NCBI GenBank assembly: GCA_036874045.1
Contig: CM072335.1
Coordinates: 11,490,001 to 11,554,000 of the forward strand
Reading direction: 5' to 3'
Length of the DNA: 64,000 bases
Source of the DNA: Cymodocea nodosa
Taxonomy: Eukaryota; Streptophyta; Magnoliopsida; Alismatales; Cymodoceaceae
Each line of letters begins with the position of its first letter. Positions within the stretch are counted from its first letter, which is position 1. The notes under the pieces were generated by a model that saw only the letters and a list, made by a program, of their open reading frames with translations, was not told the origin of the DNA and did not search any database. The translations under genes and the position numbers were made by a program. Shown here one piece after another: positions 46,880-59,087 of the stretch.

Positions 46880-46997
46880 GAGTGCAGCACAAGGACTTCC
46901 CAAGAGGTCTCCGATCTTAGTACTACTCTCGCCCAAACACATTTAACTTTGGAGTTCTAATGAGATCCAATGCTTTTGTGTTGGTATGATCGCATCC
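46880..46997 (-). pseudogene. 5S rRNA-like unit 11
   Basis: CCGATC variant like unit 4; begins GGATGCGATCATACCAACAC on the minus strand, the best 5S start in the array. Confidence 0.85.
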
Positions 46998-47388
46998 ATA
47001 TTTATAAATTTGTCATTTTTGAAAGATCGAAAACTATGGTAATTCACACTACGAACTAGTTGAATTGGATTGTTTAAAGTTTGTAAATAAAGATTCAATT
47101 ATTTCAACTCATTTGCAATGATTACAACTCTCTTGAAAAAACAGCACGACACAACAGACATGAAATGTTTCTCATTTCATGGTACTCTGATTGTTGTAAG
47201 TTAAGATGTTACAAAATTTGAGTCAGAGAATACAACCCTTTCGATATCAAACACCGTTATAATGGCACATTTTGATCATGATGTTATTCAATATGTGATA
47301 TTAATTTTGGAAACCGTCATCAATAATAGGGTCGTGTCTTAGTGACTGTTTGATTTACAAAAAGACCTTCTTACCATGATGCAAAAAA

Positions 47389-47495
47389 AGTGCAACACAA
47401 GAACCATCACCCATCTTAGTACTATTCTCGCCCAAACACATTTAACTTTGGTGTTCTAATGAGATCTAGTGCTTTTGTGTTGGTATGATCGCACC
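47389..47495 (-). pseudogene. 5S rRNA-like unit 12
   Basis: Same short deletion (ACCATCACCC) as unit 5. Confidence 0.85.
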
Positions 47496-47886
47496 TAAAT
47501 TTACAAATTTGCAATTTCTGAAAGATCTAAAACAATGGTAATTCACACTAGAAGCTAGTTGAATTGGATTGTTTAAAGTTTGTAAATAAATATCCAATTA
47601 GTTCAACTCATTTGCAATGATTACAACTCTATTGAAAAAATGGCACGACACAACAGACATTAAATGTATCTCATTTCATGGTACTCTGATTGTCGTAAGT
47701 TCAGATGTTACAAAATTTGAGTTAGAGAATACAACCCTTGGATATCAAACACCATTGTAATGACACATTTTGATCATGATGTCATTCAATATATGACATT
47801 AATTTTGGAAACCGTTATCAATATTAGGGTAGTCTCTTAGTGACAGTTTGATTTACAAAAAGACTATCCTACCAAGATGCAAAAAA

Positions 47887-47981
47887 GAGTGCATCACAAG
47901 GGCTTCCCAAGAGGTCACCCAACACATTTAACTTTGGAGTCTGATTAGATCCAAGGCTTTTGTGTTGGTATGATCGCACAC
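47887..47981 (-). pseudogene. 5S rRNA-like unit 13 (deletion)
   Basis: Lacks the segment TTAGTACTACTCTCGCCC, so the intermediate element and part of the C-box are gone. Confidence 0.85.
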
Positions 47982-48372
47982 ATATTTAAATATTTGTCAT
48001 TAATGAAAGATCGAAAACTATGTTAATTTGCACTAGAAACTAGTTGAATTGGATTGTTTAAAGTTTGTAAATAAAGATCCTATTATTTCAACTCATTTGC
48101 AATGATTACAACTATGTTGAAAAAACAGCACGACAAAATAGACATTAAATGTTTCTCATTTCATGGTACTCTAATTGTTGTAAGTTAAGATGTTACAAAA
48201 TTTGACTCATAGAATACAACCCTTTGGATATCAATGATCGTTATAAGGGTACATTTTGATCACGATGTCATTCAATATATGACATTAATTTTGGAAACCA
48301 TTATCAATAATAGGGTCGTCTCTTAGTCACAGTTTGATTTACAAAAAGACCATCCTCCCAAGATGCAAAAAA

Positions 48373-48488
48373 GAGTGCATCACAAGGGCTTCCCAAGAGG
48401 TCACCCAACTTAGTACTACTCTCGCCCAAACACATTTACTTTGGAGTCTGATTAGATCCAGTGCTTTTGTGTTAGTATGATCGCACAC
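48373..48488 (-). pseudogene. 5S rRNA-like unit 14
   Basis: GCATCACAAGGG variant type. Confidence 0.85.
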
Positions 48489-48870
48489 ATATTTATATAT
48501 TTGTCATTACTGAAAGATCGACAACTATGTTAATTCGCACTAGAAACTCGTTCAATTGGATTGTTTAAAGTTTATAAATAAAAATCCAATTATTTCAAAT
48601 CATTTGCAATGATTACAACTTTGTTCAAAAACACAATAGACATTAAATGTTTCTCATTTCATTGTACTCTAATTGTTGTAAGTTAAGATGTTACAAAATT
48701 TGAGTCAGAGAATACAACCCTTTGGATATCAAACACTGTTATAATGGCACGTTTTGATCATGATGTCATTCAATAAATGACATTAATTTTGGAAACTGTT
48801 ATCAATAATAGGGTCATCTCTTAGTGATTGTTTGATTTACAAAAAGACCATCCTACCAAGATGCAAAAAA

Positions 48871-48988
48871 GAGTGCATCACAAGGGTTTCCCAACAGGTC
48901 ACCCAACCTCGTACTACTCTCGCCCTAACACATTTAACTTTGGAGTCTGTTTAGATTCAGTGCTTTTGTGTTGGTATGATCGCACACA
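48871..48988 (-). pseudogene. 5S rRNA-like unit 15
   Basis: GCATCACAAGGG variant type, the last unit before the Copia insertion at 49051. Confidence 0.85.
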
Positions 48989-49050
48989 TATTTATATATT
49001 TGTCATTACTGAAAGTTCGAAAACTATGTTAATTTGCACTAGAAACTAGT

Positions 49051-50618
49051 TGTAGGATCGTATGGCTACACAAGAGGGGGGTGAATTGTGTATTTTTAAT
49101 ATTTTCTGAAATATAATTGAAACTTTAAAACTCAAAAACAAGTCGAGACATTGTTTTCATAAAATCATTTTTATTCAAGGTTTCAATTACAATATACAAT
49201 TCAATTCTCCTCAGAAATTGTAGATGCAATTATATTTCGATACCATGTATCATCTAAACAATTTCATAACTACAAACAGAGAAAACTAATTTGCGGAATT
49301 TAAAACTTTTCTCCCTGTTTGAGATCTTTCTTCTTCTTCTTTTTCTTCTTCAGCAATTCTTGAGTGAAGAATATCTTGTCTTTTCGTGCTTCACTAAATT
49401 TGCTTTCTTCTGGTACTTCAAATCTTCAGTGAGGAAAATCTTACCTTTTTATGCTTCACTGAACTTTCTTCCACTTGAGAGGTTTTTCCCGAAGAGGTGC
49501 TTTTGATCCCTGAAAAAGATTTTTCTTTTGGTGTGTAGGGATGGTTTGATCCTTGAAAAGATTTTTCTTTTTGTGTGCAAGGATAAATTGATCAACGAGA
49601 ATTCTATGCCTTTTATACTGTATCTTCATTTCATGCATATCCTTCACGTTTAACCACTACTAGTTTTCCACTTCTCCACGTCTTTTCTTTTTCCTTCATC
49701 GAAACACACACATTCTAAGCCACGTTTATATTTCAAATTTTCTTTAATCATCAGTCTTGGATCTTTGAAAAATTTCCTGCAAAATAAACTTTCTTGTCCA
49801 AATTTTTTCATTAGTGTAATAAGAAGTCGTTACTTTAATGTTAACTAAACAAGTAACACAATTATATATATATAACTTAACGAGTTCACCATGTGCTACT
49901 TCACGTGACAAGTACTGTAGCTAACTCAACGAACTAAGTATGTGGTGTTATGCTATCTCAACGAACCATCTCCGTTGTGTTATGATAACTCAACGAACAA
50001 GTAATAAACAAATGTTTTTATAATAAGCATTTTACCATGTGCAAAAATAACAACTTAAGTTTATAACGCTAACCTAACGCGTTACCTTAGTGTTCAATAT
50101 CGCAACTCAACGCATTTAGTTATGTTAACTTAACGAGTTAAACATGTGCACCTCACGTGATATAATACAACATTCGTAACTTATAATTTCACCACGTGTA
50201 TAACACTAACTTAACGAGTTCGTCTCTTCTTTTACTCACTAACTTAACGAGTTATCACGTGACCTATTTTAACCTTTAAGCCTCTAACTTAATGAGTTCT
50301 CACGTGACCTCTATACAAACAAAACTCTAACTTAACGAGTTGTCTAAACGTGCACTGTTCATGATACAGAAGAAATAACATTAAAACATATCATGCTTTT
50401 CAATAAAAACACACGTTAACTTAACGTTTAGCTAAATGAGAAATTAATGCAACAAAACGACTAGTTATTAACTTCAGATCCAACACAGACAAGTATTTAT
50501 ATCAGTAAGCTTTTTCTGTATTAATTGATGATTTTAATTTCTTTTCACAAGCAATAGTAATTGAGCAAATATGATTATTTTCATTCAGCACACATCATCA
50601 AAACAAAAATACTCAACA
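49051..50618 (-). repeat. Copia element 2, 3' LTR (subtype B)
   Basis: 1568 bp, from TGTAGGATCG to ATACTCAACA in plus-strand reading; no subtype A block. Confidence 0.92.
49610..49617 (-). promoter_or_regulatory. LTR TATA box
   Basis: TATAAAAG on the minus strand. Confidence 0.7.
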
Positions 50619-50633
50619 ATCTCCTCCTTTTTG
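50619..50633 (-). promoter_or_regulatory. Polypurine tract, one change
   Basis: CAAAAAGGAGGAGAT on the minus strand (one G to A). Confidence 0.8.
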
Positions 50634-51122
50634 ATGATGACAAAACCATATTATATCAATTATGAAATATGTTTAACCCAACAAAGCACCTTCGTTGGGT
50701 TAACTATTAATTCAACAAACTTGTTTGTTGACTTAAGTTCACTTAAGCTTATTTCTATTGTTTGTGTAAATTTTACCTCTCAGAACTAAAACTCTCAGAT
50801 GACAATAATTATATAAGTATCAGTTTTCTAATTATCATCTGTCAGATTACAACAACCATTTAAATAGCATCTCCTTTTATAATATATATATGCAATTAAG
50901 ATCATAATCATCTTTTTATAATATTTCTCCCCGTTTTTGTCATTAATCAAAAAGATAATTACAGAGAATATATATATATATATATAAGAGATATAATTAC
51001 AACAACTCTTTCTGTAAACAAGAATAATAATTGAAGACATTTATAGAAAAATGTATTGTTCAATCAAATCAAACAAGTAATACAAACATTATATTTTGTA
51101 TTCAGAAACAAACAAAAAACAG
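50634..51122 (-). other. 3' region of Copia element 2
   Basis: No coding sequence. Second polypurine tract at 50926-50939 (with one G to C change on the minus strand) and a TA run at about 50968-50985. Confidence 0.7.
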
Positions 51123-53363
51123 TTATCGACCCCTCCTAAATATATCACTTATAGCATTACATATTTTATCTCCTAGATGCCTAATATCATTTCTGATGTC
51201 ATTAAGCACTACATCTAAGTCAGGAGGTAGTTGGGTTTGGTGTTCTACTTGAACTGAATAACATTGTTGTTGTTGTTGTTGTATATGGTCTATATCAGGT
51301 TGTTGTTGTTGTTGTCGTTGAAGTTTATGCATGGCCTAGAATTTTTGCAAATCTTTGACACTAAATGCTCTCATGCCTTTAGTTTCAGAGGGCCAGTCAG
51401 ATAAAGTCAATTGGCTTGCAAGGATTCTACATACAGCATCACCATAAAAATAACTTTGAACTCATATGCTGTAGTTGAGACATAAAAACATCAAACCAAT
51501 TTATTTGAATTTTATTCAGCAGGCCATAAGTTGCAAATAAACAGCTTCTGCTGACTTCCAAATTGTGTCCAACTCTTTGAAATAAATTTGCATGCAATAT
51601 ATTTACATTAAATCATGCCTCTTCATTGAGATTTTCCATTAATCTCATTTCGGAATATACATCTGGAATTTTTGATAAAGACTGAATGTTCCATTCCAGT
51701 TGTCTTATTATGTCAAATCTGTTGGTAACAACAACACCTTCATTCTTTAATCCTAAAACTTCAAAAATTAACTCAGGAGACAATATAAACTCCTGTTCAT
51801 TTATTTGAGTTTTTAGAAAATTTCCATTCTTGACCAGATTGCTATAAAAAGCTACAATAAGCTCTGTGTATTGCTTCCATTTCGTTCCTACTGGCAAGAA
51901 TTTAATGAGGCCTTGGAACTTAAACAGATCTCTTATTTCCATCAAATTTCTGAATTTTATTGGACGAGGATGCAGAATCTGACATGTAATCAGATTATTG
52001 TATTTTTGCAATGCTTCTTCAGATCTAAAATGAATTGCATTACATTGAATTTTTAATATTGTACACAAAGAAGGTAATACTTGAAGGCGTGATTCAGAGT
52101 TTAATTCATCTTTAGGAACCTCTTCTTCAAAATGAATGTCATATTGTTCCTCTTTCAAAATATTATCTTGAACCTGCTTAGGCAAGCTTGATTCTTCAGC
52201 TTCAACAGTGTTAGGAACATTGTCAATATGCTCAACATTCATCTGTTCAGTCTCTATAGAATGTTTAGAGTACAATTTTTCCACAAATTCTACAGCCGGT
52301 GTATCTGTCTGTAATTGTTCATTTTGTTCAACAGATAATTCCATTGATTCATGCTGTGAATTCTCAGACTCTGCTTCTATAGATTCCATAGAAGGCTGGT
52401 TAACTTTTAGCACTTCTGGAGTCTTAACAATTTCAATATCTGCTACTCCAGATAATTCAGCCTTTGAACTAGTTACTGCTTCAACATTGTCAATTATATT
52501 TGCAATAACTTGTTCAATGTTAGGTGCCTGATGCTCTGATTTGTCAATTTCTGCATCATCAGGACTTGTACTAATAGAAAAACTTGAGCTCATATTTGAC
52601 TTGGATTTCTTCTCAAGTTTTCTAGTAAGGGAAAATAAAGTCTCATTATCTTCATCAGTTTCAGTGTGTTCGGAACTAATGAGTTTATAAGATGCACAAT
52701 AAGGTATAATGTCTAGGCATACATTATTCTTTGGAAATAAATTTTCATCTGATTTTCCTTTTTCAATAGACTTTGTTTCCTTAGACATAATTCTTCTGAC
52801 TTTCCTTCTTCTATAACATTTTTGTTTCTCCTTTTTAAGAATTGTTGTTTTCTTTTCAAATTGCTCCATAAAAGTTTTCTACTTTAATTCTTCTAAGGCA
52901 CTTTCTATTGCAATGGCCTTTCGAAGACTGTCAACTTTTGTTTTGAATATAAAGGAGTAGGGATAGCTGATTCATGCTCTTCCTCAAATACATGTAGTCT
53001 TGTACCATTTATAGGAGTTTGAGGAGTTCTATTTGATGAACCTACACCTTCTCACAAATATTTTGCATACTGTTCCAAAAATGCAATCTCAACACATTTC
53101 ATTTTGTATTCTCTATCAAATTTACTACGAATACCCATGTATGTAATATTTGCATCAGTATGTTGAAGTTCTTGTCTAACTTCATCTAATATTCCCTGAG
53201 GAAAGAAGTAATCTCTATAAAGTTCTGCTAACCTTTTGTCCACTCGAAATATTTTCTTGAACCATGTACGTGGAACTTCATCATTCTCTATTTCTTTTCC
53301 TTTTGCATCTCTTCTACTTTCACCTTTTCCTCTACCACGACCTTTGTAGAACTTGGAGACCAT
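51123..53363 (-). pseudogene. Copia element 2 ORF3, frameshifted
   Basis: Starts at ATG 53363 (MVSKFYKGRGRGKGESRRD) and ends at the TAA at 51123. The middle (51613-52869) is open for 418 codons and contains the acidic region and the FYSNL/SPELIFEVLGLKNEGVVVTNRF domain. Damage: a stop near 53050, a ~26-bp deletion near 52945 that shifts the frame, changes around 51605, an extra A near 51448, and a stop near 51335. The C-terminal poly-Gln run and LGDKICNAISDIFRRGR tail are kept. Confidence 0.82.
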
Positions 53364-54570
53364 CGTCGCAGGTTGTAATAGCAACAAGTGAGAAAGATTT
53401 TCTTGACAAAGTTTACAAATAACCTAAGTCCCCATGTAATAAGTGTTTAAATCGGGTTTTTAGGCGTATAACTCAACGTGAAGAGAAGTCGAGTTTAGAA
53501 ATTAAATAAATATTGAATAAAGTTTATTCAATCAAGGTACCCGAAATATTCAAGTATAACTTGTTCAGTTAACCAACCTAATGAGTAAAATGCTGTCTAG
53601 AAGTAGTTTTACACGTTACCTTATCTAACATAATGTCTAGTTAGTACACCAATTTTCGGATGCTTCCAACTGAAACGTTTCGAAAACAACACACATGCTA
53701 AACTTAACCTTATCTTGAGAACATTGTAAACTATTTGAACATTTTGTCCTTTGAATCTAAAATTGTTTATTTGTCTTTTTAAATTATTTCATCAAGATTT
53801 TAAGAGGACATTAATTCAAATTAACTAAGATTTGTATTCTAAATTATATTAATCTATTTTCGACATTGTTAATCCTCCCCCTACAAATATACTTCAAATA
53901 TATTCAATCAAAATACAAAATATACTTGTAGTGACAATAGATGTTAAGTATAACTATACTTTTACATTTTCTTTTCAGAGACTTCCGTTATCCTGACATC
54001 ATCAAAAATGATTTCCAGAATCAATTCCTACTGTATATGAATCAAAACACAACTTTGAACTCAATTCGATTAATTCAAGGAGAATAAAAGAATGTATCTC
54101 AAATAAACGTTTTCAAAAGTACTAATGTTGATTCAATAAATCAATAGTCATATTGGTATAGACTATATGCGATTCAAAGATATCTGTAATTAATGAAACA
54201 ACTTTTTCTTTTCAAAACAGTAAATATTGATAATTTTCTTTAAAAGTTAGTTTGAAAAGCTTGAATCATACAAGAGCTTTCTAATGTACCCGTGTAATGA
54301 GCTTTCAGTCAACAATCCCAGATCTGATCAGGACCTTAGGTTGCCAGATTTAAAGAATCCTTTTTGAGGACAACAATCCTTACATACCTATCTGCTCAAG
54401 TACAAAAGGCTCGTGATCAAACTGATCAATAAACTCTCAAAGATTTTTACTTTATAAGCACTTTTCATTTTAAGCACAATATATATGTATTCCATTAATA
54501 CAGATGTAATAAAACACAAATCTCATACAATTTTTACTTCTATGATTGTACTGAGAATATGAATCAGTTT
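53364..54570 (-). other. Spacer upstream of ORF3, Copia element 2
   Basis: No coding sequence. TATA-like box changed to GATTTAAA (minus strand, 53446-53453), perfect dyad at 53512-53532, purine tract at 53874-53883, cut at 54570 by the next LTR. Confidence 0.7.
53512..53532. repeat. Perfect dyad upstream of ORF3
   Basis: ATTGAATAAA, one base, TTTATTCAAT. Confidence 0.8.
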
Positions 54571-56154
54571 TGTTGGATCGTATGGCTACACAAGAGGGGG
54601 GTGAATTGTGTATTTTTAATATTTTCTGAAATATAATTGAAACTTTAAAACTCAAAAACAAGTCGAGACATTGTTTTCATAAAATCATTTTTATTCAAGG
54701 TTTCAATTACAATATACATTTCAATTCTCCTCAGAAATTGTAGATGAAATTATATTTCGATACCATGTATCATCTAAACAATTTTATAACTACAAATAGA
54801 GAAAACTAATTTGCGGAATTTAAAACTTTTCTCCCTGTTTGAGATCTTTCTTCTTCTTCTTTTTCTTCTTCAGCAATTCTTGAGTGACGAATATCTTGTC
54901 TTTTCATACTTCACCGAATTTACTTTCTTCTAATACTTCAAATCTTCAGTGACGAAAATCTTACCTTTTTATGCTTCACTGAACTTTCTTCCACTTGACA
55001 GATTTTCCCTGAGAAGAGGTGTTTTTGATCCCTGAAAAAGATTTTTCTTTTGGTGTGCAAGGATGGTTTGATCCTTGAAAAGATTTTTCGTTTTGTGTGC
55101 AAGGATAAATTGATCAACGAGAATTCTATGCCTTTTATACTGTATCTTCATTTCATGCATATCCTTGACGTTTAACCACCACTAGTTTTCCACTTCTCCA
55201 CGTCTTTTCTTTTTCCTTCATCGAAACACACAAGTTCTAACCCACGTTTATATTTCGAATTTTCTTTAATCATCAGTCTTGGATCTCTGAAAAATTTCCT
55301 GAAAATAAACTTTCTCGTCCAAAAATTTTTTATTAGTATAATAAGAAGTCATTACTTTAATGTTAATTAAACGGGTAACACAAGTATATATATATAACTT
55401 AACGTTTTTAACTTAACGAGTTCACCATGTGCTGTTTCACGTGACAAGTACTTTAGCTAACTCAACGAACTTAGTCCGTGGTGTTATGCTATCTCAACGA
55501 ACCATCTCTGTTGTGTTATGATAACTCAACGAACTAGTAATAAACAAATGTTTTTATAATAAGAATTTTACCACGTGCAAAAATAACAACTTAAGTTTAT
55601 AACACTAACCTAACGCGTTGCCTTAGTGTTCAATATAGCAACTCAACGCGTTTAGTTATGTTAACTTAACAAGTTAAACATGTGCACCTCACGTGATACA
55701 ATACAACATTCGTAACTTATAATTTCACCACGTGTATAACACTAACTTAACGAGTTTGTCTCTTCTTTTACTCACTAACTTAACGAGTTATCACGTGACC
55801 TATTTTAACCTTTAAGCCTCTAACTTAACGACTTCTCACGTGACCTCTATACAAACAAAACTCTAACGTAACAAGTTGTCTAAACGTGCACTGTTCATTA
55901 TACAAAAGATATAACATTAAAACATATCATGCTTTTCAATAAAAACACACGTTAACTTAACGTATAGCTAAATGAGAAATTAATGCAACAAAACGAATAG
56001 TTATTAACTTCAAATCCAATACAGACAAGTATTTATATCAGTAAGCTTTTTCTGTATTAATTGATGATTTTAATTTCTTTTCACAAGCAATAGTAATTGA
56101 GCAAATATGATTATTTTCATTCAGCACACATCATCAAAACAGAAATACTCAACA
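54571..56154 (-). repeat. Copia element 3, 3' LTR (subtype B)
   Basis: 1584 bp. It starts TGTTGGATCG, one change from TGTAGGATCG, and ends ATACTCAACA. Confidence 0.92.
55132..55139 (-). promoter_or_regulatory. LTR TATA box
   Basis: TATAAAAG on the minus strand. Confidence 0.7.
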
Positions 56155-56169
56155 ATCTCCCCCTTTTTG
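56155..56169 (-). promoter_or_regulatory. Polypurine tract
   Basis: CAAAAAGGGGGAGAT on the minus strand, next to the 3' LTR. Confidence 0.85.
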
Positions 56170-56653
56170 ATGATGACAAAACCATATTAAATCAATTATG
56201 AAATATGTATAACTCAACAAAGCACCTTCGTTGGGTTAACTTCTAATTCAACAAACTTTTTTGTTGACTTAAGTTCACTTAAGCTTATTTCTATTGTTTG
56301 TGTAAATTTTACCTCTCAGAACTAAAACTCTCAAATGTCAATAATTATATAAGTATCAGTTTTCTAATTATCATCTGTCAGATTACAATAACCATTTAAC
56401 ATCTCCTTTTATAATATATATATGCAATTAAGATCATAATCATCTTTTTATAATATTTCTCCCCCTTTTTGTCATTAATCAAAAAGATAATTACAGAGAA
56501 TATATATATATATATATAAGAGATATAATTACAACAACTCTTTCTGTAAACAAGAATAATAATTGAAGACATTTACAGAAAAATGTATTATTCAATCAAA
56601 TCAAACAAGTAATACAAACATTACATTTTGTATTCAGAAACAAACAAAAATAG
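56170..56653 (-). other. 3' region of Copia element 3
   Basis: No coding sequence. Second polypurine tract at 56458-56471 and a TA run at about 56502-56517. Confidence 0.7.
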
Positions 56654-58918
56654 TTATCGACCCCTCCTAAGTATATCACTTATAGCATTACATATTTTAT
56701 CTCCTAGATGCCTAATATCATTTCTGATATCGTTAAGCACTACATCTAAGTCAGGAAGTAGCTGGGTTTGCTGTTCTGCTTGAACTGAATAACTTTGTTG
56801 TTGTTGTTGTATATGGTCTGTATCAAGTTGTTGTTGTTGTCATTGAGGTTTATGCATGGCCTAGAATTTTTGCAAATCTTTGACACTAAATGCTCTCATG
56901 CCTTTAGTTTTAGAGGGCCAGTCAGATAAAGTCAATTGGCTTGCAAGGATTCTACATATAGCATCACCATAAAATAACTTTAAACTCATATGTTGTAGTT
57001 GAGACATAAAAACATCAAACCAATTTATTTGAATTTTATTCAGTAGGCCATAAGTTGCATATAAATTGCTTCTGCTGACTTCCAAATTGTGTCCAACTCT
57101 CTGAAATAAATTTGCATGCAATATATTTGCAATAAACCTTGCCTCTCCATTCAGATTTTCCATTAATCTCATTTCAGAATATACATCTGGAATTTTTGAT
57201 AAAGACTAAATGTTCCATTCCAGTTGTCTTATTATGTCAAATCTATTGGTAACAACAACACCTTCATTCTTTAATCCTAAAACTTCAAAAATTAACTCAG
57301 GAGACAATATAAACTCCTATTCATTTATTTGAGTTTTCAGAAAATTTTCATTCTTGTCCAAATTGCTATAAAAAGCTGCAATAAGCTCTAAGTATTGCTT
57401 CCATTTCGTTCCTACTGGAAAAAATAGAATGAGGCCTTGAAACTCAAACAGATCTCTTATTTCCATCAAATTTCTGAATTTTATCGGACGAGCATGCAGA
57501 ATCTAACATGTAATCAGATTATTGTATTTCTGCAATGCTTCTTCAGATCTAAAATGAATTGCATTACCTTGAATTTTTAATATTGTACACAAAGAAGGTG
57601 ATACCTGAAGTCGTGATTCAGAGTTTAATTCATCTTCAGGAACCTCTTCTTCAAAATGAATGTCATGTTGTTCCTCTTCCAAAATATTATCTTGAAGCTG
57701 CTCAGGTAAGCTTGATTCTTCAGCTTCAACAGTGTTAGGAACATTGTCAATATGCTCAACATTCATCTGTTCAGTCTCTATAGAATGTTCAGAGTACAAT
57801 TTTTCCACAAATTCTACAGTTGGTGTATCTGTCTGTAATTTTTCATTTTGTTCAATAGATAATTTCATTGATTCATGCTGTGAATTCTCAGACTCTACTT
57901 CTTTAGATTCCGTAGAAGGCTGGTTAACTTTTAGCTCTTCTAGAGTCCTAACAATTTCAATATCTACTACTCCAGACAATTCAGCCTTTGAACTAGTTAC
58001 TACTTCAACATTGTCAATTATATTTGCAATAACTTGTTCAATGTTAGGTGCCTGATGCTCTGATTTGTCAATTTCTGCATCATCAGGACTTGTACTAATA
58101 GAAAAACTTGAGCTCATATTTGACTTAGATTTCTTCTCAAGTTTTCTAGCAAGGGAAAATAAAGTCTCATTATCTTCATCAGTTTCAGTGTGTTCGGAAC
58201 TGATGAGTTTATCAGATGCACAATAAGGTACAATGTCTAGGCATACATTGTCTTTTGGAAATAAATTTTCATCTGATTTTCCTTTTTCAATAGACTTTGT
58301 TTCCTTAAACATAATTTTTCTGACTTTCCTTGTTCTATAACATTTTTGTTTCTCCTTTTCAAGTATTGCTGTTTTCTTTTCAACTTGCTCCATCAAAGTT
58401 TTCTGCTTTAATTCTTCTAAGGCACTTTCTATTGCAACGGCCTTTCGAAGACTGTCAACTTTTGTTTTTTCTACAGCAATATCTGATTCTACTTGTTTTG
58501 AATATAAAGGAGTAGGGATAGCTGATTCATGCTCTTCCTCAAATGCATGTAGTCTTGTACCATTTATAGGAGTTTGAGGAGTTCTATTTGATGAACCTAC
58601 ACCTTTTTCTAAATATTTTGCATACTGTTCCAAAAATGCAATCTCAGCACTTTTTATTCTGTATTCTCTATCAAATTTACTACGAATACCCATGTATGTA
58701 ATATTTGCATCAGTATGTTGAAGTTCTTGTCTAACTTCATCTAATATTCCCTAAGGAAAGAAGTAATATCTATAAAGTTCTACTAACCTTTTGTCCACTC
58801 GAAACATTTTCTTGAACTAAGTACGTGGAACTTCATCATTCTCTATTTCTTTTCCATTTGCATCTCTTCTGCTTTTGCCTTTTCCTCTGCCATGACCTTT
58901 GTAGAACTTGGAGACCAT
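56654..58918 (-). pseudogene. Copia element 3 ORF3, one frame with nonsense codons
   Basis: A 754-codon frame from ATG 58918 (MVSKFYKGHGRGKGKSRRD-like) to the TAA at 56654, with no frameshift. The stretch 57503-58693 is open for 396 codons. Regions as in the other copies: basic start, YMGIRSKFDREYRIK, acidic middle with repeated EQMNVEHIDNVPNTVEAEESSL-type sequence, FY-x-NL and FEVLGLKNEGVV domain, Gln-rich run, ISDILRRGR tail. Stops: near 58815 (TGG to TAG), near 58753 (CAG to TAG), 57504, about 57318, about 57207 and about 56860. Confidence 0.85.
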
Positions 58919-59000
58919 CGTCGTAGGTTGTAACAGTAACAAGCGGGAAAGATTTTCTTGACAAAGTTTACAAATAACCTAAGTCCCCGTGCAATAAGTG

Positions 59001-59008
59001 TTTAAATA
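59001..59008 (-). promoter_or_regulatory. TATA-like box upstream of ORF3
   Basis: TATTTAAA on the minus strand, about 90 bp before the ORF3 ATG. Confidence 0.45.
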
Positions 59009-59066
59009 GGGTTTTTAGGCGTATAACTCAACGTGAAGAGAAGTCGGGTTTAGAAATTAAATAAAT

Positions 59067-59087
59067 ATTGAATAAAGTTTATTCAAT
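59067..59087. repeat. Perfect dyad upstream of ORF3
   Basis: ATTGAATAAA, one base, TTTATTCAAT. Confidence 0.8.

Larger units (their letters stand above)
43914..49050 (-). repeat. 5S rDNA-derived satellite array, right block
   Basis: About ten and a half monomers continuing the array interrupted at 19960. Unit variants recur in order: the deletion type, the CCGATC type, the ACCATCACCC type and the GCATCACAAGGG type follow one another in both blocks (units 3-4-5-6 and 10-11-12-13), which points to higher-order repeat units or segmental duplication. The array ends at 49050 where a Copia LTR is inserted in the spacer. Confidence 0.9.
49051..54570 (-). mobile_element. Copia element 2, minus strand, interrupted at 54570
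   Basis: 3' LTR, polypurine tract, ORF3 and part of the pol to ORF3 spacer. At 54570 another element of the same family is inserted within the spacer, after CAGTTT; the rest (pol, gag, 5' LTR) should lie beyond the window. It was inserted in satellite spacer after ACTAGT, so CTAGT (49046-49050) is the expected left target duplication. Confidence 0.88.

Noticed and set aside
48828-49049. Open frame in the satellite next to the Copia insertion
   Set aside because: It lies across a 5S-like unit and spacer and is not kept in other monomers.
43914-49050. CRISPR-like spaced repeats
   Set aside because: The repeat period is ~500 bp and both parts of the monomer are conserved; this is a plant satellite.
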